Positions 43,866 through 56,697 of a stretch of DNA of 64,000 bases are shown piece after piece. The DNA is from Larix kaempferi (Eukaryota; Streptophyta; Pinopsida; Pinales; Pinaceae), in contig BSBM01001932.1 in assembly GCA_027924585.1 (NCBI GenBank), positions 310,001-374,000 on the forward strand, given 5' to 3'. A program made the position numbers and the translations under genes. Within the stretch, counting starts at the first letter, position 1. The number at the start of each line of letters is the position of its first letter. The notes beneath the pieces are model-generated. The model did not search any database and was not told the DNA's origin. It saw only the letters and a program-made list of their open reading frames with translations.

Positions 43866-44640
43866 ATGGGAAGAGCACATCTCACATCTCAAGAAGGTAT
43901 TAGAGGCTCTAAAAAGGAATCAATTCTGGCTAATTTGAATAAATGTGGGTTCGCCTTGCATTCCTTGGTGTATTTGGGGTATGTGATTGGTGGAAGAGAA
44001 CTCAAGATTGGCCTTGCAAAGATGGAGGCCATCACTAAGTGGCTTACTCCTAAAAATGTCATTGAATTTAGGAGCTTTTGGGGGGCAGCACAATACCTTT
44101 GGATCTTCATAGCTTCCTTTTCCATTGTGGTTGCACCTGTCCATGCCATAACAACCAGCATCGAAGGGTTCCAGTTGAGAAAGAATCCGCATAAAATTTT
44201 TGAAGAGCTCAAGCAAAAGATCAAGAAGGCACCAGTTCTTGCATTGCCTGATTTACAAAAGCCTTTCAAATTGGTGACTAATGCAAGTGGGTATGTTATG
44301 GGAGCGGTGTTGATGCAAGGACGAAGGCCAGTATGCTATCATTTGGAAATGTTTCATGGGGGATTTATAAACTACCCTACCTACAATAAGGAACTATATG
44401 CCCTATTTCAAGCTATTAAGAAGTGAAAGCACTATCTGATGGTTAAGGAGACCATTATCCACACTAATCACCAGCCACTGCAGTATTTACAAGCCCAGAG
44501 TAAGCTACAATAGACCGGGCATTATAAGTGGGTGGGATTCTTACAACAATTCCATGTAATCATCAAGTATAAGAAGGGAAGTTCCAACAAGCTGGAAGAG
44601 ATGCTCTCAAGTCCACCTACAACCAAGATTACAACTTTGA
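43866..44640 (+). pseudogene. Gypsy RT connection and RNase H (element 6)
   Basis: A 186-codon open frame (43866-44426) reads [80 protein letters not shown] and YVMGAVLMQGRRPVCYHLEM. After a stop, HYLMVKETIIHTNHQPLQYL and HYKWVGFLQQFHVIIKYKKG follow. These are the RT thumb and RNase H of gypsy elements. The first catalytic Asp of RNase H appears as Asn (TNASG for TDASG), which would inactivate it. Confidence 0.85.
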
Positions 44641-44699
44641 AAACTCTTATGCACATGGAACCTTTTACCCATGATGCATAAAAGGAGTACACAGAAGAT

Positions 44700-45180
44700 G
44701 ACAACTTCAAGTAGGTATTTTAGCAACTACAAGGCTAATTCCATGTAGAAGAAGGTGACAACAAGGCTGACTATCATCTCCAGGATGAGTTACTCTACAA
44801 GCTATACAAGCTCTATGTTTTAATGGCGAGATATTGCAGCTTATCAGAGAGGCACACATCTTCAAAGTTGCAAGGAACTTTGGTGTAGGGAAGATAGTTG
44901 CAAACTTACAGAGGTATGTTTACTAGCCTAGAATGCAAGAAGATGTAGCTCGGTTTATCAAGGATGCATACTTTACTGAACAAGCAAGCCCAACAATAGG
45001 AATCAAGGCCTATACCATCCCTAACCTATTCCTACGAGACTGTGGAAGAGAATATCCATGGATTTTTTGGGTGGCCTTCTAACCACTGGGAGAGAAAATG
45101 ACAATTTATTTGTGGTAGTTGACAAATTCGGTAAGATGTGCATTCTTATGCCTTGTAAAAAGACCATCAAAGGAAAAGAA
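44700..45180 (+). pseudogene. Gypsy integrase fragment (element 6)
   Basis: The plus strand shows DNKADYHLQDELLYKLYKLY, then a degraded zinc-binding part, and the start of the catalytic core in the frame at 45058: MDFLGGLLTTGRENDNLFVV followed by VDKFGKMCILMPCKKT. This corresponds to the gypsy core (usually MDFI.GLP...G.D.I.VVVDR.TKMAHFIPC). Both first catalytic aspartates of the core pattern are present. Similarity then stops and telomere-like motifs follow. Confidence 0.8.
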
Positions 45181-45189
45181 CATTCTAGA

Positions 45190-45255
45190 AGGACCAAAAC
45201 CCTAACCCTAATCGAGAGTTGGGGCATGCATAAATCCTAAACCTAACCCTAGATG
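45190..45255 (+). repeat. Short degenerate telomere-like motifs (CCCTAA)n
   Basis: AAACCCTAACCCTAATCGAG, then after a gap AAATCCTAAACCTAACCCTA. They resemble the plant telomere unit CCCTAAA with errors and sit just where integrase similarity ends. Confidence 0.5.
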
Positions 45256-45357
45256 ACTATCAAGCTATGTTAAATACCGAGCCACTAGAAGAGAAGGGGG
45301 TTCCATTCTTTTGATGTATTGTATTGTTCCAAAGCTAAGCAATAACGTGGGAGTGGA

Positions 45358-45620
45358 TGTTAGAGCATAACATAGGAGATAGGATATGTTGTAGTAGCCA
45401 TTTTGGCTGCAAAGTAATAGGTAACTCCATAGAGAGTACCATTTCCTTTGTATTTTCAATTTGACATAAAGAGCAAGGCATAGTCCTCGTTTGTGGCTAG
45501 GTGTTTCCCCATAGTGGGTATTCCCATGGTATATCTTGTGTTATTATGTGGATTATGTACTTATTTTCTCTAGTTATTCTTGTTTCAATTCTAGTTATTT
45601 GGCATTCAATAAAGATAAGC
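45358..45620 (+). repeat. LTR-like sequence with preceding polypurine tract
   Basis: GTGGGAGTGGA at 45347-45357 is followed by TGTTAGAGCATAACATAGG. Further on, GTGTTTCCCCATAGTGGGTA and GGTATATCTTGTGTTATTAT resemble the R-U5 part of plant LTRs. The 3' end is uncertain. It could be the 3' LTR of a copia-type element. Confidence 0.45.
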
Positions 45621-46559
45621 TAATAAAATAAGAGCTAAGTTGTAAGACCTATTGTGACGAACTGTTCGAGTGGAATATCCATTGCAGTTTATGGATCGAA
45701 GAATGACAAGTACAATAACATACATAGAGGAAGGAATTTTGAAGGCATCATAATTAAATAATAACCTTATAAGGTTCAAACATAAAGTATATGTAGAATA
45801 AACTTTTGAGACAGAGATTTTGTGTAGAAGAAATAATTTCAAAAATGGTGGTGTTACAAGTACAATCACACTGAGTAGAAGGAAAAAAATTAAATATTTC
45901 CAAGAAGTGGTATAATATCAGAATGGAATAGGGATCCAAGTATTTAAAAAAATAAAAGAATTTGATTAGCTATCAGAAGTAGAGTTGGATGTAGATCTAA
46001 TAGCACTAGAAAATTAGTTAAAATGAGAATTAGATAGTTTTGATTTTAAAATAGTTCATGGGGTGAAAAATTTATAGATAGAATATCATCCACACAAAAA
46101 GTTAGGTTCAAGATTAACATTGTGAGAGAGGACCCGCAAATAATAATTTCCATGTAATAGGGGTTAAATGTAGAATGTCCAGTAGAGCATATGAAGGTAG
46201 ATGTAAAAATAGGTAACATGTACGTACACAGGCATTGGGACCAACAACAATGAACATCTCAAAAATTGAAGGCACAAGCAATTAGAAATCCAATCCTAAT
46301 ATGTTGTAACAACGAAGAGATCGAATCAAAATAATTCTAAAAAACTATACAAACAATGAATTTAATGACCCCAAAAGCATAGTAGAAAAATTAGTTTGAC
46401 AAAAATAAATCACAGAGTATCCAAGAGGATACAAAGCATTCCAAGTTCAGATAGCGTTGGGCATAGATACCCCTATCCATCACTGAATAACCCCATGCAG
46501 GGTAAAGAAAGCACAAAGGAAGGGATTGTTTGGTTATCAAAGTAACCGAACAAGTCAAT

Positions 46560-46563
<4 letters not shown>
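45621..46563. other. AT-rich sequence, no feature recognised
   Basis: Only short open frames are present on both strands, with no domain motifs and no repeats that I could pair. Confidence 0.5.

Positions 46564-46636
<73 letters not shown>
46564..46636 (+). repeat. Compound microsatellite (TG)n(GA)n
   Basis: A TG run at about 46564-46593 passes through GAGTGA into a GA run to about 46636. The minus-strand open frame here (Ser-Leu and His-Thr repeats) is an artefact. Confidence 0.95.
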
Positions 46637-46639
<3 letters not shown>

Positions 46640-46804
46640 CAAGGGAGAATATGCTAAGAAGTGGTTATGGATTTTGAATATTTTGTATTGAAGTTTGTTT
46701 TGTTATTCTAAGAAATTTTGGTAATGGATATTTTAGGAAAGAAAAGGGTTTCAAATATTACAAAGATTCATCTTATAATAAAGCTTTAGGAGAGTAGGTT
46801 TTTT

Positions 46805-48931
46805 TGTTGAACTTTGGCTGCCATTAATGTCAGCTAATGTCATTGATGTCAACTAATGTAAAAGAGGATGTCAACTGATGTCAAAGATGATTTAGTACTC
46901 CTATGGAAGTTTGAAAAAGTATATGAAATATACTTTGAAGAAGTATATTTATGTGCCAGTCTGAAAAAGTATATGGAAGCCACATTGAAGAGGCATATGT
47001 GCAAGCAAGATGGAGAAGGATATAGATGTGAGTATGAAGAATTATATCCAGAAGTGCATCCAGTCTGAAGAAGTATGGGTTAGAGGTACATTATGCATGT
47101 ACATAAGGTACATCTAGTACATGTGGTACATGAAGCAAGTCACAAGTCCATCCAGTCATAGACCTTCAAGGTACAAGCTAAAGTGTTGGTTGAACATAAG
47201 ATTGAAGAATGCGCAAGCAAGCACAAGCGTTGATTGGACAAGGATCTGGAGTGTGCAAGAAGCATGGAACATGAAATGGTTGAACAGTTATGCAAGTCCT
47301 GAAAGTGCGCAAGTCTTGCCAGTTGGAGAAAGCTTTTAGTTTTTGAAGCGCGCACAAGTACCAAGAAGGATGTGGCAATTGAAGTTATCATATGTGCAAA
47401 TTCCACAGACAATGGTACATCTAAGGCACAATACCACACTGCAAGGGTTAAAGTCCCACCAAGTCAAGGACCAAATATGCACAAGATCCATAAGAAAGGA
47501 CACATCAGCAACACAAAACATGACATGTTTTAGAAGCACAAAACATGAAGCAAAGACAAAGGAAAGCCACAACCCACTTGTCGACATACAATCTATGCAT
47601 GACATGTATAGATAGGAAAACAAGTTGGAGATTTGAAGTAATCCTGATATCAAGTATGAAGAGCATGTAAGTGATAGATACAGATTTATATTCAGGGCAT
47701 CAAGGGATCGTGGAACCAAAACAACATGATCTAGCAGAGAGCCCGAGTGCGCACAAGAAGAGGAATGGAATAGCTGATGGCGCGCAGAATGATGTTGTAG
47801 ATCTGTGACAATTGTGCAAAGACAAAAGGGAAAAATTCAAAGGATGCGCAAGTGTTTGACGATCGAATGACAGTATTACAGACAACATGCAAACAATCAT
47901 AGATGTTTTAAGATAGATCCGCATAGATACATAACTAAATTATATCTTGTAATGCACGATGCAAATAAGTTTGACTAATGCACAAAGACTAAGCTGAAGT
48001 GTGAGAAGTAAAGAAGTCCATCAGATGCGCACAGACAGAGTTGCAGTAGAATCAAGTATGTGCGTCATGATGAGGATGATCTGAGACAAGCGCATTAAAC
48101 CGAAAGAACAAATCATATGATGCAAAAAATGTCACAGATTGTTTGAAGACTGTGGCACTTAAACAAAACAGACACATCTTAGAAGGTGCGCAGTTCCATC
48201 TAATACTAGTGTGCAATATCAAAACAACAAGTTATCAGTTGATACACAGTATTAGTTGAAAGGGCAAATGCATAGTTGAATAATGGAATATTGACTCTTG
48301 GCGCAGTTAGCATCAGTTGAAGCAACACACAATATATGAAGTGCGACGTCAGTTAAAATGAAGTGTTGAAGTTGAAGTGAAGTATTGTATGTAGCACAAT
48401 GACAACAATTCCACTACATACAGAAGGTGTGCACAATAGAATGAACATCGGAAGATCAGAAGTGTGCACCTATAAGAAGTTCATCAAAGTAACATCCTAT
48501 TATTGTATATCTGGTTGGTTGGATGGGGCAAGGAGAAAGTAGTCGTAGCCTCCTTCTAGTTGGTGTTGGAGAACATAAGAGTTGTAGCTTCCTTCAGTTC
48601 GGTGCCTGTAAAAACAGGGGGTCGGTGCCTCCTTCTAGTTGGTGTTGGTAAACAAAGGAATTTGGTGCTTCCTTAAATGTAATATTTTCATTATAAAAGA
48701 GTATTCTGTGTTTTTGTCCCATCTGGGTTTCCACGTAAAAATTCTATGTGTTTTGTGTTTTGTGTTATGTGTTTTGGTGCATTAGTGGATGAATGTTTTA
48801 TTTAAGGTGGATGCATAATTGATGATCAGAATTAATTTCAAATTAATCTATTAAAGAAGGTTAAAAACTGCACATAACTACACTAATACTGATTCACCCC
48901 CCCCCCTCTCAGTATTAAATAGATTCCAACA
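46805..48931 (+). repeat. Solo LTR of about 2.1 kb, copia (SIRE/Angela-like)
   Basis: Starts TGTTGAACTTTGGC and ends GATTCCAACA. It is flanked by TTTTT at 46800-46804 and at 48932-48936; the left copy lies in a longer T run, so the duplication is weak evidence by itself. Near the end a TATA-like ATTATAAAAGAG (about 48691-48702), CTGGGTTTCCACGTAAAA and TTCACCCCCCCCCTCTCAG are typical of the 3' part of long plant copia LTRs. No internal coding region accompanies it. Confidence 0.75.
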
Positions 48932-48936
48932 TTTTT

Positions 48937-49467
48937 ACCTCAGGAGAAGAGGTTTTCCCACTGTAGTTTGTGTTGTCAATGATTTGGATGTTACTTTTAT
49001 GTTGAATTTAATATGTGATGTTGCCATGGATATTTCTTGATAAGTTTTATTATTTTAAGATTAGTTTGTAAGAAACTAGGACAATGACTATATTTATAGC
49101 CAACAATTTGGCCTATGCAAAATATCTAAACACACCAACATCAAGTAAAGTAATAATCATACGATGCAGTGAATTTAGAGATGAAGAGATGATAAGGCTA
49201 CTCCAAAAAGAATCATTTCAAACTCATTTTGAATGCAATTTGACACATTTTAAACCCATTTCACATTCTAATATTCTCAACCATCCTCCATGATGCACTT
49301 AATTCCTCGAAGATTGAAAGGAGGAAATCTAGTATAATGGGCCCTTCATGGGCTTGTTAACATTATTATCAATAATTACCTAGAAAGATAGAAACACATG
49401 GTTATGCAAGATCATCTTTTGAATATAAGTGATGGAGAATCCCAAGTTTATAGTCTTACCATATATG
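48937..49467. other. Non-coding spacer
   Basis: AT-rich sequence between two solo LTRs. I see no gene. The last five bases, ATATG, form a probable left target duplication of the next LTR. Confidence 0.5.
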
Positions 49468-50024
49468 TGTTAGAAACATAGGATCACAAAACAATAGCAT
49501 AAAATAAGATGCACAAATAAAACACATAAACACAATACAAGAGAGACACCAATATATGTGGTTCACCCAATCTAGGCTATGTCCACGGATAAATTTCCAG
49601 ACCTTTCTATTAAACTGTTCAACAAAATGAAGGGGTATAACATGCAGCACATTCGTTGCAACTTTATGTTCCCTCTCTCTCACAGTCTCGTCTTTCGCAA
49701 TACAATACAAAGTCTTAATATAATTCCTCATACAAAAGAGGTTTTCCTTCTAGGGATAAAATCCCTAACATAATTTCTATTGTCATGTCTGAGATCTAAT
49801 GAACAGTTCAGATTGACTACAAATTACAACATTTTACTAGGCAATTTTCGCCACATTTCAATGGTCGAAAAATGGACAAAAATGGACCCAATTTTGTTTT
49901 CTCAGGGGATCCCACCCCTGAACCCTCGGTACAGGGGCCTCAATGAAGCACCTGGACTGCCCTTATGTTCGCCGACCGGGAATCCAAACACGATTGAAAT
50001 AATAATCAGGCTCCACACCCAACA
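49468..50024 (-). repeat. Solo LTR of the element 1 family (557 bp)
   Basis: The plus strand starts TGTTAGAAACATAGG and ends CTCCACACCCAACA. It aligns along its length with the split LTR of element 1 (3633-4064 plus 15374-15531). Flanks are ATATG and AGATG (4 of 5 match), which fits an old 5-bp target duplication. No primer-binding site or internal sequence follows. Confidence 0.85.
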
Positions 50025-50029
50025 AGATG

Positions 50030-52850
50030 TTTAGTTGGCTCTCATATCATAAACAAGGGGAAGAAGAAGATTATTGACAAGGTCTATAGATAAGACATCC
50101 CCAACATTCAATGGGTCAAATTTAAAAAGAAGAAAAGTATAATTCAAAAGTTATACCAAAAAGACGAAAGCACCCATTATACATGGGCATTGACATATCC
50201 CAAGGCATTATTAAAACATTAATCAAGATAGGAGATTCATCTACTCAAAAATTCCAATCCTATCAGGAAAGTACCACAATATAGGCATTAAAGATGAAGA
50301 GTACGAGTCCTAAAGAAAGGATAAGGGCTCAAGGGACTAAAGAAGCACATATCCATTCACCAAACCCTACATCATATGTTCCAAGTGTGGAAGAAACTCA
50401 AGATCCTATTGGCATAAGAACTACTGACGTAAGCACTTAGTAAACATAGAATACCGTGAACCAATTCCAAGACATTGAGGTTAATAATTGAAGGTCCATA
50501 CCAAATCTAACATAGGATCAATCATCTCTATAGGAAAATACTAACATCTAATTTCCTCCTTGCAAGAGAAGTTTCATATTTGAAAAAGAGAACTTAACCT
50601 TAAGAGTAGAATTTTAAAGACAAAAGAAGAATTTGAGGGTAAAAATGAAAAAAAATGATGGAGTGAAGTGGAGAAGGAGGAGGGCTACCATATCAAGGAT
50701 CCCATCACACATTTCATAGCATACGATATTAGGGAGGTGTGCAAAGAAAATAAACCTAAGGATGAGGAGTGATTGCCAAAGCACAATATCAATTTTAGGA
50801 TTCATATTTGGGCATGTTGCACATAGGAAAACAACCCTTCTGTTGGGGGATGATGAGCCTCAAGATTCCATATGTTTCTCATCATTTTCATATGTATTTT
50901 TGTTATAAGTACCACCTAGTATCCTAAGAGACATAATACCTTATCAACTTATCCTACTTAGTGACCAAACTAAATATTGTTTGACATATGCATAGTTAAA
51001 TTAATGTGTTTGTCTTATTTTCATTAGAACATCTTGAATGCATGGTGTCTTTGTTATTTGAGTTGATTATGTTGATTAGAATAATGTGGATTGTAATTTA
51101 TTGGTAACACATGGTTTATTCTAGATTTTGATTTAGAAATATTCAAATTGATCCCATGTGTTTCACACCAAAGAGAGGCCCAATCTCTATACAAGTACTT
51201 CACCTTTAGAACTGCAATAACACTTCAGTCAAGGGGACAAGGGGAGTAGTCTATGGGATCGTTCCATCTTTACTCATGAGGATTTTTTGTGCCATAATTG
51301 TATTTCAAGGAGAAATACAAGGGATACTATCACCCAATTCTTGGCACTCAACCTTGGATCCAATAGGAGGTGGAGTGGCCATCAATTTCAAGCCAAGTTT
51401 AGAGCTCCACAAGTCATCCATGACTTGGAATGGATCTAAATGTAGGATACATATTCCATGATTATAGGAATCATTTTAAATGAGTAGTGGGTAACCTAAG
51501 ATCCATATTGTGGGAACCCAAGCACATTCTTTTATCTACGGAGGGTGTAGGATCTATAATGGGTTGGTTAGCAAAAGATATGATTTGTTTTGTTTCATTT
51601 GGAACAATGCCATTTTGGATTTTCCAAATAATAAAATATTAGAGTTTTGTTTCCACTTGCTTTCTTTCTATGAATAGAACTTTATTTTGAGGGATTCAAC
51701 ACCTTTGATGATTTTGGGGTAAGAGTCCGCTTTGCAGCTACAACCGATTGTTGAGTCCCCTCTATGCATACATTAGTTTTCTTTCTAACTCATTTTATTT
51801 CCATGGGTGTAAATTTATCTCTATATTTATGTTCATTCACTTGCTATTTTATTTATTTCAATAAGTTGTAGATTACCTCACGAATTTCCGAAAGATCGAT
51901 TGTAGCTTACTTGATGGTTTTATTTTATTTTAATGGTTATATATTTATCTCAAATGGATTCTTCAAATAATTCTTTCGATTCACATTGCAAGAATGTTGT
52001 TCTATATCTATTACTATGGAATGGTTTTCTAGAACTAGTTTCCTTTATTTAAATGTAGCAATGGATGTCCTAGGCATTATGATTTTGAATGGGTTATTAT
52101 AGATTAGATTTCATTCAGAAGCATGCAGATATTGGTTGTGTTGGTCTTGTCAAATGATGAATTAATCAATTGTATATCATTCATAGGATATTAGATCACA
52201 TCTTAGAAAATATAATATCTTGTGTTTGTATATAAAGTGGATAGCACCTCTCAAGCATTAGCATCCAAATTGATAATTTAAGTGCATCCTTGGGGTTATA
52301 TGATATTAATTGTTGGAATACCTTAGCCCATCGATTGTAAATTTTCCCATATCATATTTTAGCAACTAAGCACACATGTGATATACTCAAGCAATAGGGG
52401 TCCAAAATTTGGAAACTGGTTTTCTCACTAGTAGCAGATATGTGGTAGCATCAAACTTTATCTTAAATAAACTCTATAGACCAACGCAATTGAAAAATTA
52501 AGTGATGAAAAAATGATTAAGTGGGGGAATATAACACTTCACACATTTAATATTCATTGATGACGAACTTTAGATGTGTGTGAAATATATTTTGACAATG
52601 TTTTCCCAAAAACCCCACTCGATGAACATTTAAATCATAGTCGTGAACACATTAAAACCCATCCTATCAATCCTGTTGGATTTTTACTATCATTTGGTTG
52701 TCACCCTATTTTATTTTCCATGGAAATCCTTACCATGGTTTTGATCCACATGGTGGAATTTCTTATTCCACCATTAGCAGATTTTATGTGAATGGAATTC
52801 AAAATTGAAACTTACAGTTCTCCAAAACTACGAATTTTTGCACTTCTCTA
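50030..52850. other. AT-rich sequence, no gene recognised
   Basis: A short plus-strand stretch near 50690-50810 is open in part (DPITHFIAYDIREVCKENKP) but I cannot assign it. No LTR pair or tandem array is visible. Confidence 0.45.
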
Positions 52851-54264
52851 GTAGGTGCATTTAGTCTCAGAGACCAACTTCGGCTACCTGTAGAAGAAAA
52901 TATAGGGGGGGGGGTACTTATTTTTTGTATCAGGATTCGAGATTCAGGATTATTTAGAAACTTTTAGATCATTGATTAGATGCCCAAGTTAATTTCTATA
53001 ATTTTATGGAATTAACTACTTGCCCTTTTCTCCTTTTTCCAGACTTAGAATATTTCCAAAAATTGTTATCTCCCAAATTGATCATTTCTAAGAAATCTTT
53101 AACTGCACAAAATTGTTTAGATTGACAAGCAAAAATGTTGAAATCATAAAAAAAATTATGTTCTAATTTCTTGGGTCACTTTTACCTCCTCTAAGCTTTC
53201 CAAAATCACCAAGGTGTTATCCCAAATAATGGATTTTGACCCATTTATGCATCTCCACTCCAAACCTCTTGGAATTCGACCAATATATCCTTGGGTTATA
53301 TTTGTGCCTGGTCATAAATTGCAATATTAAAATTTCAACCCTAAAAGGGATTTGCCAAAAACCTAGGCACAAGTCTTCAAAAGACACTAATTTCTAATTT
53401 TTCGAAATATGGATTAGAATAGGCCATATCCCTCTCTAGAGTTTTTGTAGTCCTCCTCACTATGGACAAACACCTGAAATTTCATCAAAATCTGATTTAG
53501 CCTACTCTTGTTATGGTCAAAACAAGAGTTTGGCTCTAGCTCCAAACGTGGCACCCGGCTTACATGGCATGTCATGTGGAAGGTGGTGATGTGGCATCAT
53601 ACCTTTCCTTAACCATATGTGGTGTCCCCTAGTTATGTAATGTCATACTCCTTGGCCCCTTCCTTCCATCCTATCATTCCCTCGTAAGTATTGGTCACAA
53701 TATTTAACCTTCGCAAAAGGAACCTCGCTATTGAATTTGAGTTGTAGTTTTCCAATCCCAAAATCGATTTGGGTCGTTTACAGCAAGGTCATGTATCCAC
53801 CCCCTTTTCCTTTACCAAGCGCTACAAGAAATTTCCACTGTTGATCTCATCGACATGAAAACATCATGGTTGTTTGTGGTAGTGCTCCTCATGTTGAACC
53901 CCAATCATGTTCCTTGCACGAATGCACGCAATTAATTAATCTCAAGGGTGCGATGCAATCTCAGTCATTCATAGCACCATTCCCCATGTTAAGATACATG
54001 CACCTAAATTTTCTCTAATGGAAAATATCTAGCGATATCATTGGGTCTATTTAATCATGGCCATTTCTGGTAATACCCAACTTGCTAAGTATTGTTTCCT
54101 TTAGTGTGAATGGGTGAGATCTACCAATATGACTTGCCCAGTGCAATCTCAGTCATTCACAATGATACCCATTGCAATAAGACTTGATCACCTCATCTTG
54201 TACAAATGGATAGGATCGTCTTATATAACATGCACAATTTAATCTCAGGTTTCCTACTAAAGAA
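52851..54264. other. LTR-like non-coding sequence, unpaired
   Basis: A poly-G run (about 52907-52916) and GC-richer promoter-like patches near 53520-53660 suggest an old LTR. No second copy or target duplication was found in the window. Confidence 0.35.
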
Positions 54265-54382
54265 GTTAGGTCAATATAGTCAACACTTACACCTTAGAGT
54301 TCTATTTGGAGTTAGGTCAATTTAGTCAACACTTACACCTTAGAGTTCTATTTGGAGTTAGGTCAATTTAGTCAACACTCCA
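54265..54382. repeat. 46-bp tandem repeat, about 2.6 copies
   Basis: Units GTTAGGTCAATTTAGTCAAC start at 54265, 54311 and 54357. Confidence 0.9.
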
Positions 54383-54384
54383 AC

Positions 54385-56697
54385 ATATGTAAATAGAGAA
54401 AGGGAGAATAGATGGAAGAAGGAAGTAGATGATGCCTAAGAGGAGGGATAATTATGAGTTGGTACAGTGTCTTGATAGATATTGATGTGTCACTCTTTAC
54501 TTTATTACCCAATTCCACCCATGTTTAAAACATGTGTTTAATTCCTTTATGTAATATAAGTATAATGATAAGTGAGTGTTGAATTATTATGTTGTTGTTA
54601 ATGAATATTATTTGATGATGCATTTACTTGATTTATTGTTATGCACATTTGACTATGAACATTCTAGAACTATGCATTAGGAGTATTGCTTGTTTATTAT
54701 AGTACACACATAGGATGTGTGCACTAGCTATGCCTACATATAGACACACATACACTATTATGGTTTATAAATTTGTTAACTATTAAACTAGGTTGCTAAA
54801 TAAATAATCTATGATTTAACAAAGGAAAATTGATTTACATAAAATATAAATATTTGGAAATTAAATTAATATACATTAAATCTTAGGTTGTTTAGTGTGA
54901 AGAATTAAATAAAATCAATTAAATTTCAAGGAAAGTTAGGTTCATCAAGTGCTAGAATTTGTATGAGGTCTTCCATTTAATTTTATTAATTCTTTTAATT
55001 TACCTGATGATAATGTTGTTGTCCCATAAGATAGGGACGGTCCACTACCTTTCCCCAAGGAATAATGAAATTTAGGGGAGGATCATATTTAAGAGTAAAG
55101 GCTATATGGATTGTGGTAGGGGAAAAGGGGTGATAAATAAGGTGAGGAAAGGAAGAGGAGGGGCTGGAAAAATGGAAAGAAAACAAAAATGTTGAATGGA
55201 GCAAATTGTATTCCAATGAGACTTTGATATTGTGTTGTAGTGGATATTATTTTCCTGGGACTATTGTTCTTCTTGGACCCTTGATCATAGAGGCCTAGAA
55301 AACCCACAAATATGTTGGAGCTAGAAAGTTATCTAGGATCCTAGTTGGCTAGAAGGTTAGTTTCATTCTAGGTAAAAGAGGAGGAGTCTAGATAAAGAGC
55401 TATACAACTTGAAAATCAGCATTAAGGAAGGAACTTTACTTATTAAATTTTAAATGTCTTATAGATAAATATTAAGATTAAATTACTAAAAAAATGTTTA
55501 CTTGAAATTTCATCTAATGTTAGTTTAAGAACTTCAAATTTATTGATTTGAATCTAGACAACATGATGTTTTTTATTTCACATTCCATTCATTCTGGATT
55601 TATTTAAATGATAATGAATATAGCATGATTATTGTAGATAGAAACATATGTAAAATAATTTGTTGTACATTAAAAAGAAATCCTAACAAATGGTGATTTA
55701 CTCAGTGAGATAATATCACCCTATTATATCTACAAAACCTAGTATAGTGCTATAGTGGGAGAAAAAAACTGTAGATTTGAATAAGCCACCATTAACACGA
55801 CTGCATGTCAAAACATTTCTTAGGTCAAAGAATATTAGCTTAATTTAATGCTTAAAGTAAAAAATCAGTTGGTAAGCATAATCAATTAATGGAGGTAGTA
55901 AACATGATGATTGTGCATATCCTAAGAATGCACAACTCCAAACATCCACACACATGGGATTAGATCCTTCCTTATGTTCAACGTAGCTACAAAAATCCCT
56001 TCATACTATATTGGTCACAACTCGCTCCAGGTGTGCTTGGGGTTCCAACCAATAGCCACAATTAACGTAGAGTTTCCCATTGCATATGCACATGAAAAAC
56101 CCTCCCATGCTCAAACTGAGGCTTATTAGGTAGCCAAATTTGTTGAATGGATCCAGTGTGTACGACAACAAGTTTGTGATATTTTACAGAAATCCAACGC
56201 CATGTACAAGCAGCATCGTGGTCAACATTAGGTTCCAAGTGAGAGATAAGGTATAGCTACATTTGCAGAAAGAGAGCCTTGCGGTACACCACATAAATAT
56301 TAGACCACTTTGTTATGGGATTTACACCATCAAAAGGTTGTGGGTGAGAATGATTTTGAATTGAGTATCCCCCCTTTCCTTGGATTGCACCCAGTATTTA
56401 ACATGGAGTTGCTTCGACCATATTTTCCACCTCTATTAACACCTTGGAGGTGATAGAGCAATTGGACCCTACAAAAATCAACCCCGACTACATTGAGAAA
56501 GCTATGGTGGATTAGATCATGGACATCCAGAAAAGTGGCACCCACTAACAGAACATACAACTATATTGTATGGTCAAAGCAAGACAACTTATTCACCAAG
56601 GAAAGCGGCTCACTAGAAGTTAGATTTAAGAGAAGTTTCCCAATCTATCGGAGGAACTTGACACAATGGGGACAATTGCTTCCTGAGGGGGGACAAT
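54385..56697. other. AT-rich sequence, ending in a probable retrotransposon 3' internal region
   Basis: No gene is recognised. From about 56500 to 56697 the sequence leads into a GAGGGGGGACAA tract and then the LTR at 56698. The last part also resembles the region inside the opposing LTR near 58866-58880 (ATTGCTTC before the purine tract). Confidence 0.45.
56685..56697 (+). other. Polypurine tract before the left convergent LTR
   Basis: GAGGGGGGACAAT lies directly before TGATCTAAGTGG. The opposing LTR has AAGGGGGGAGGAT in the same place on the minus strand. Confidence 0.6.

Larger units (their letters stand above)
42251..45260 (+). mobile_element. Element 6: decayed Ty3/gypsy gag-pol
   Basis: On the plus strand there are remnants of a gag zinc knuckle, protease, RT, RNase H and integrase, in the Ty3/gypsy order. 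The 5' part of gag is missing and joins the flanking repeat of element 5. Integrase stops in its core near 45180. No matching LTR pair was found. Many stops show that it is an old copy. Confidence 0.85.

Noticed and set aside
46391-46642. Minus-strand open frame with Ser-Leu and His-Thr repeats
   Set aside because: It is the translation of the TG/GA microsatellite.
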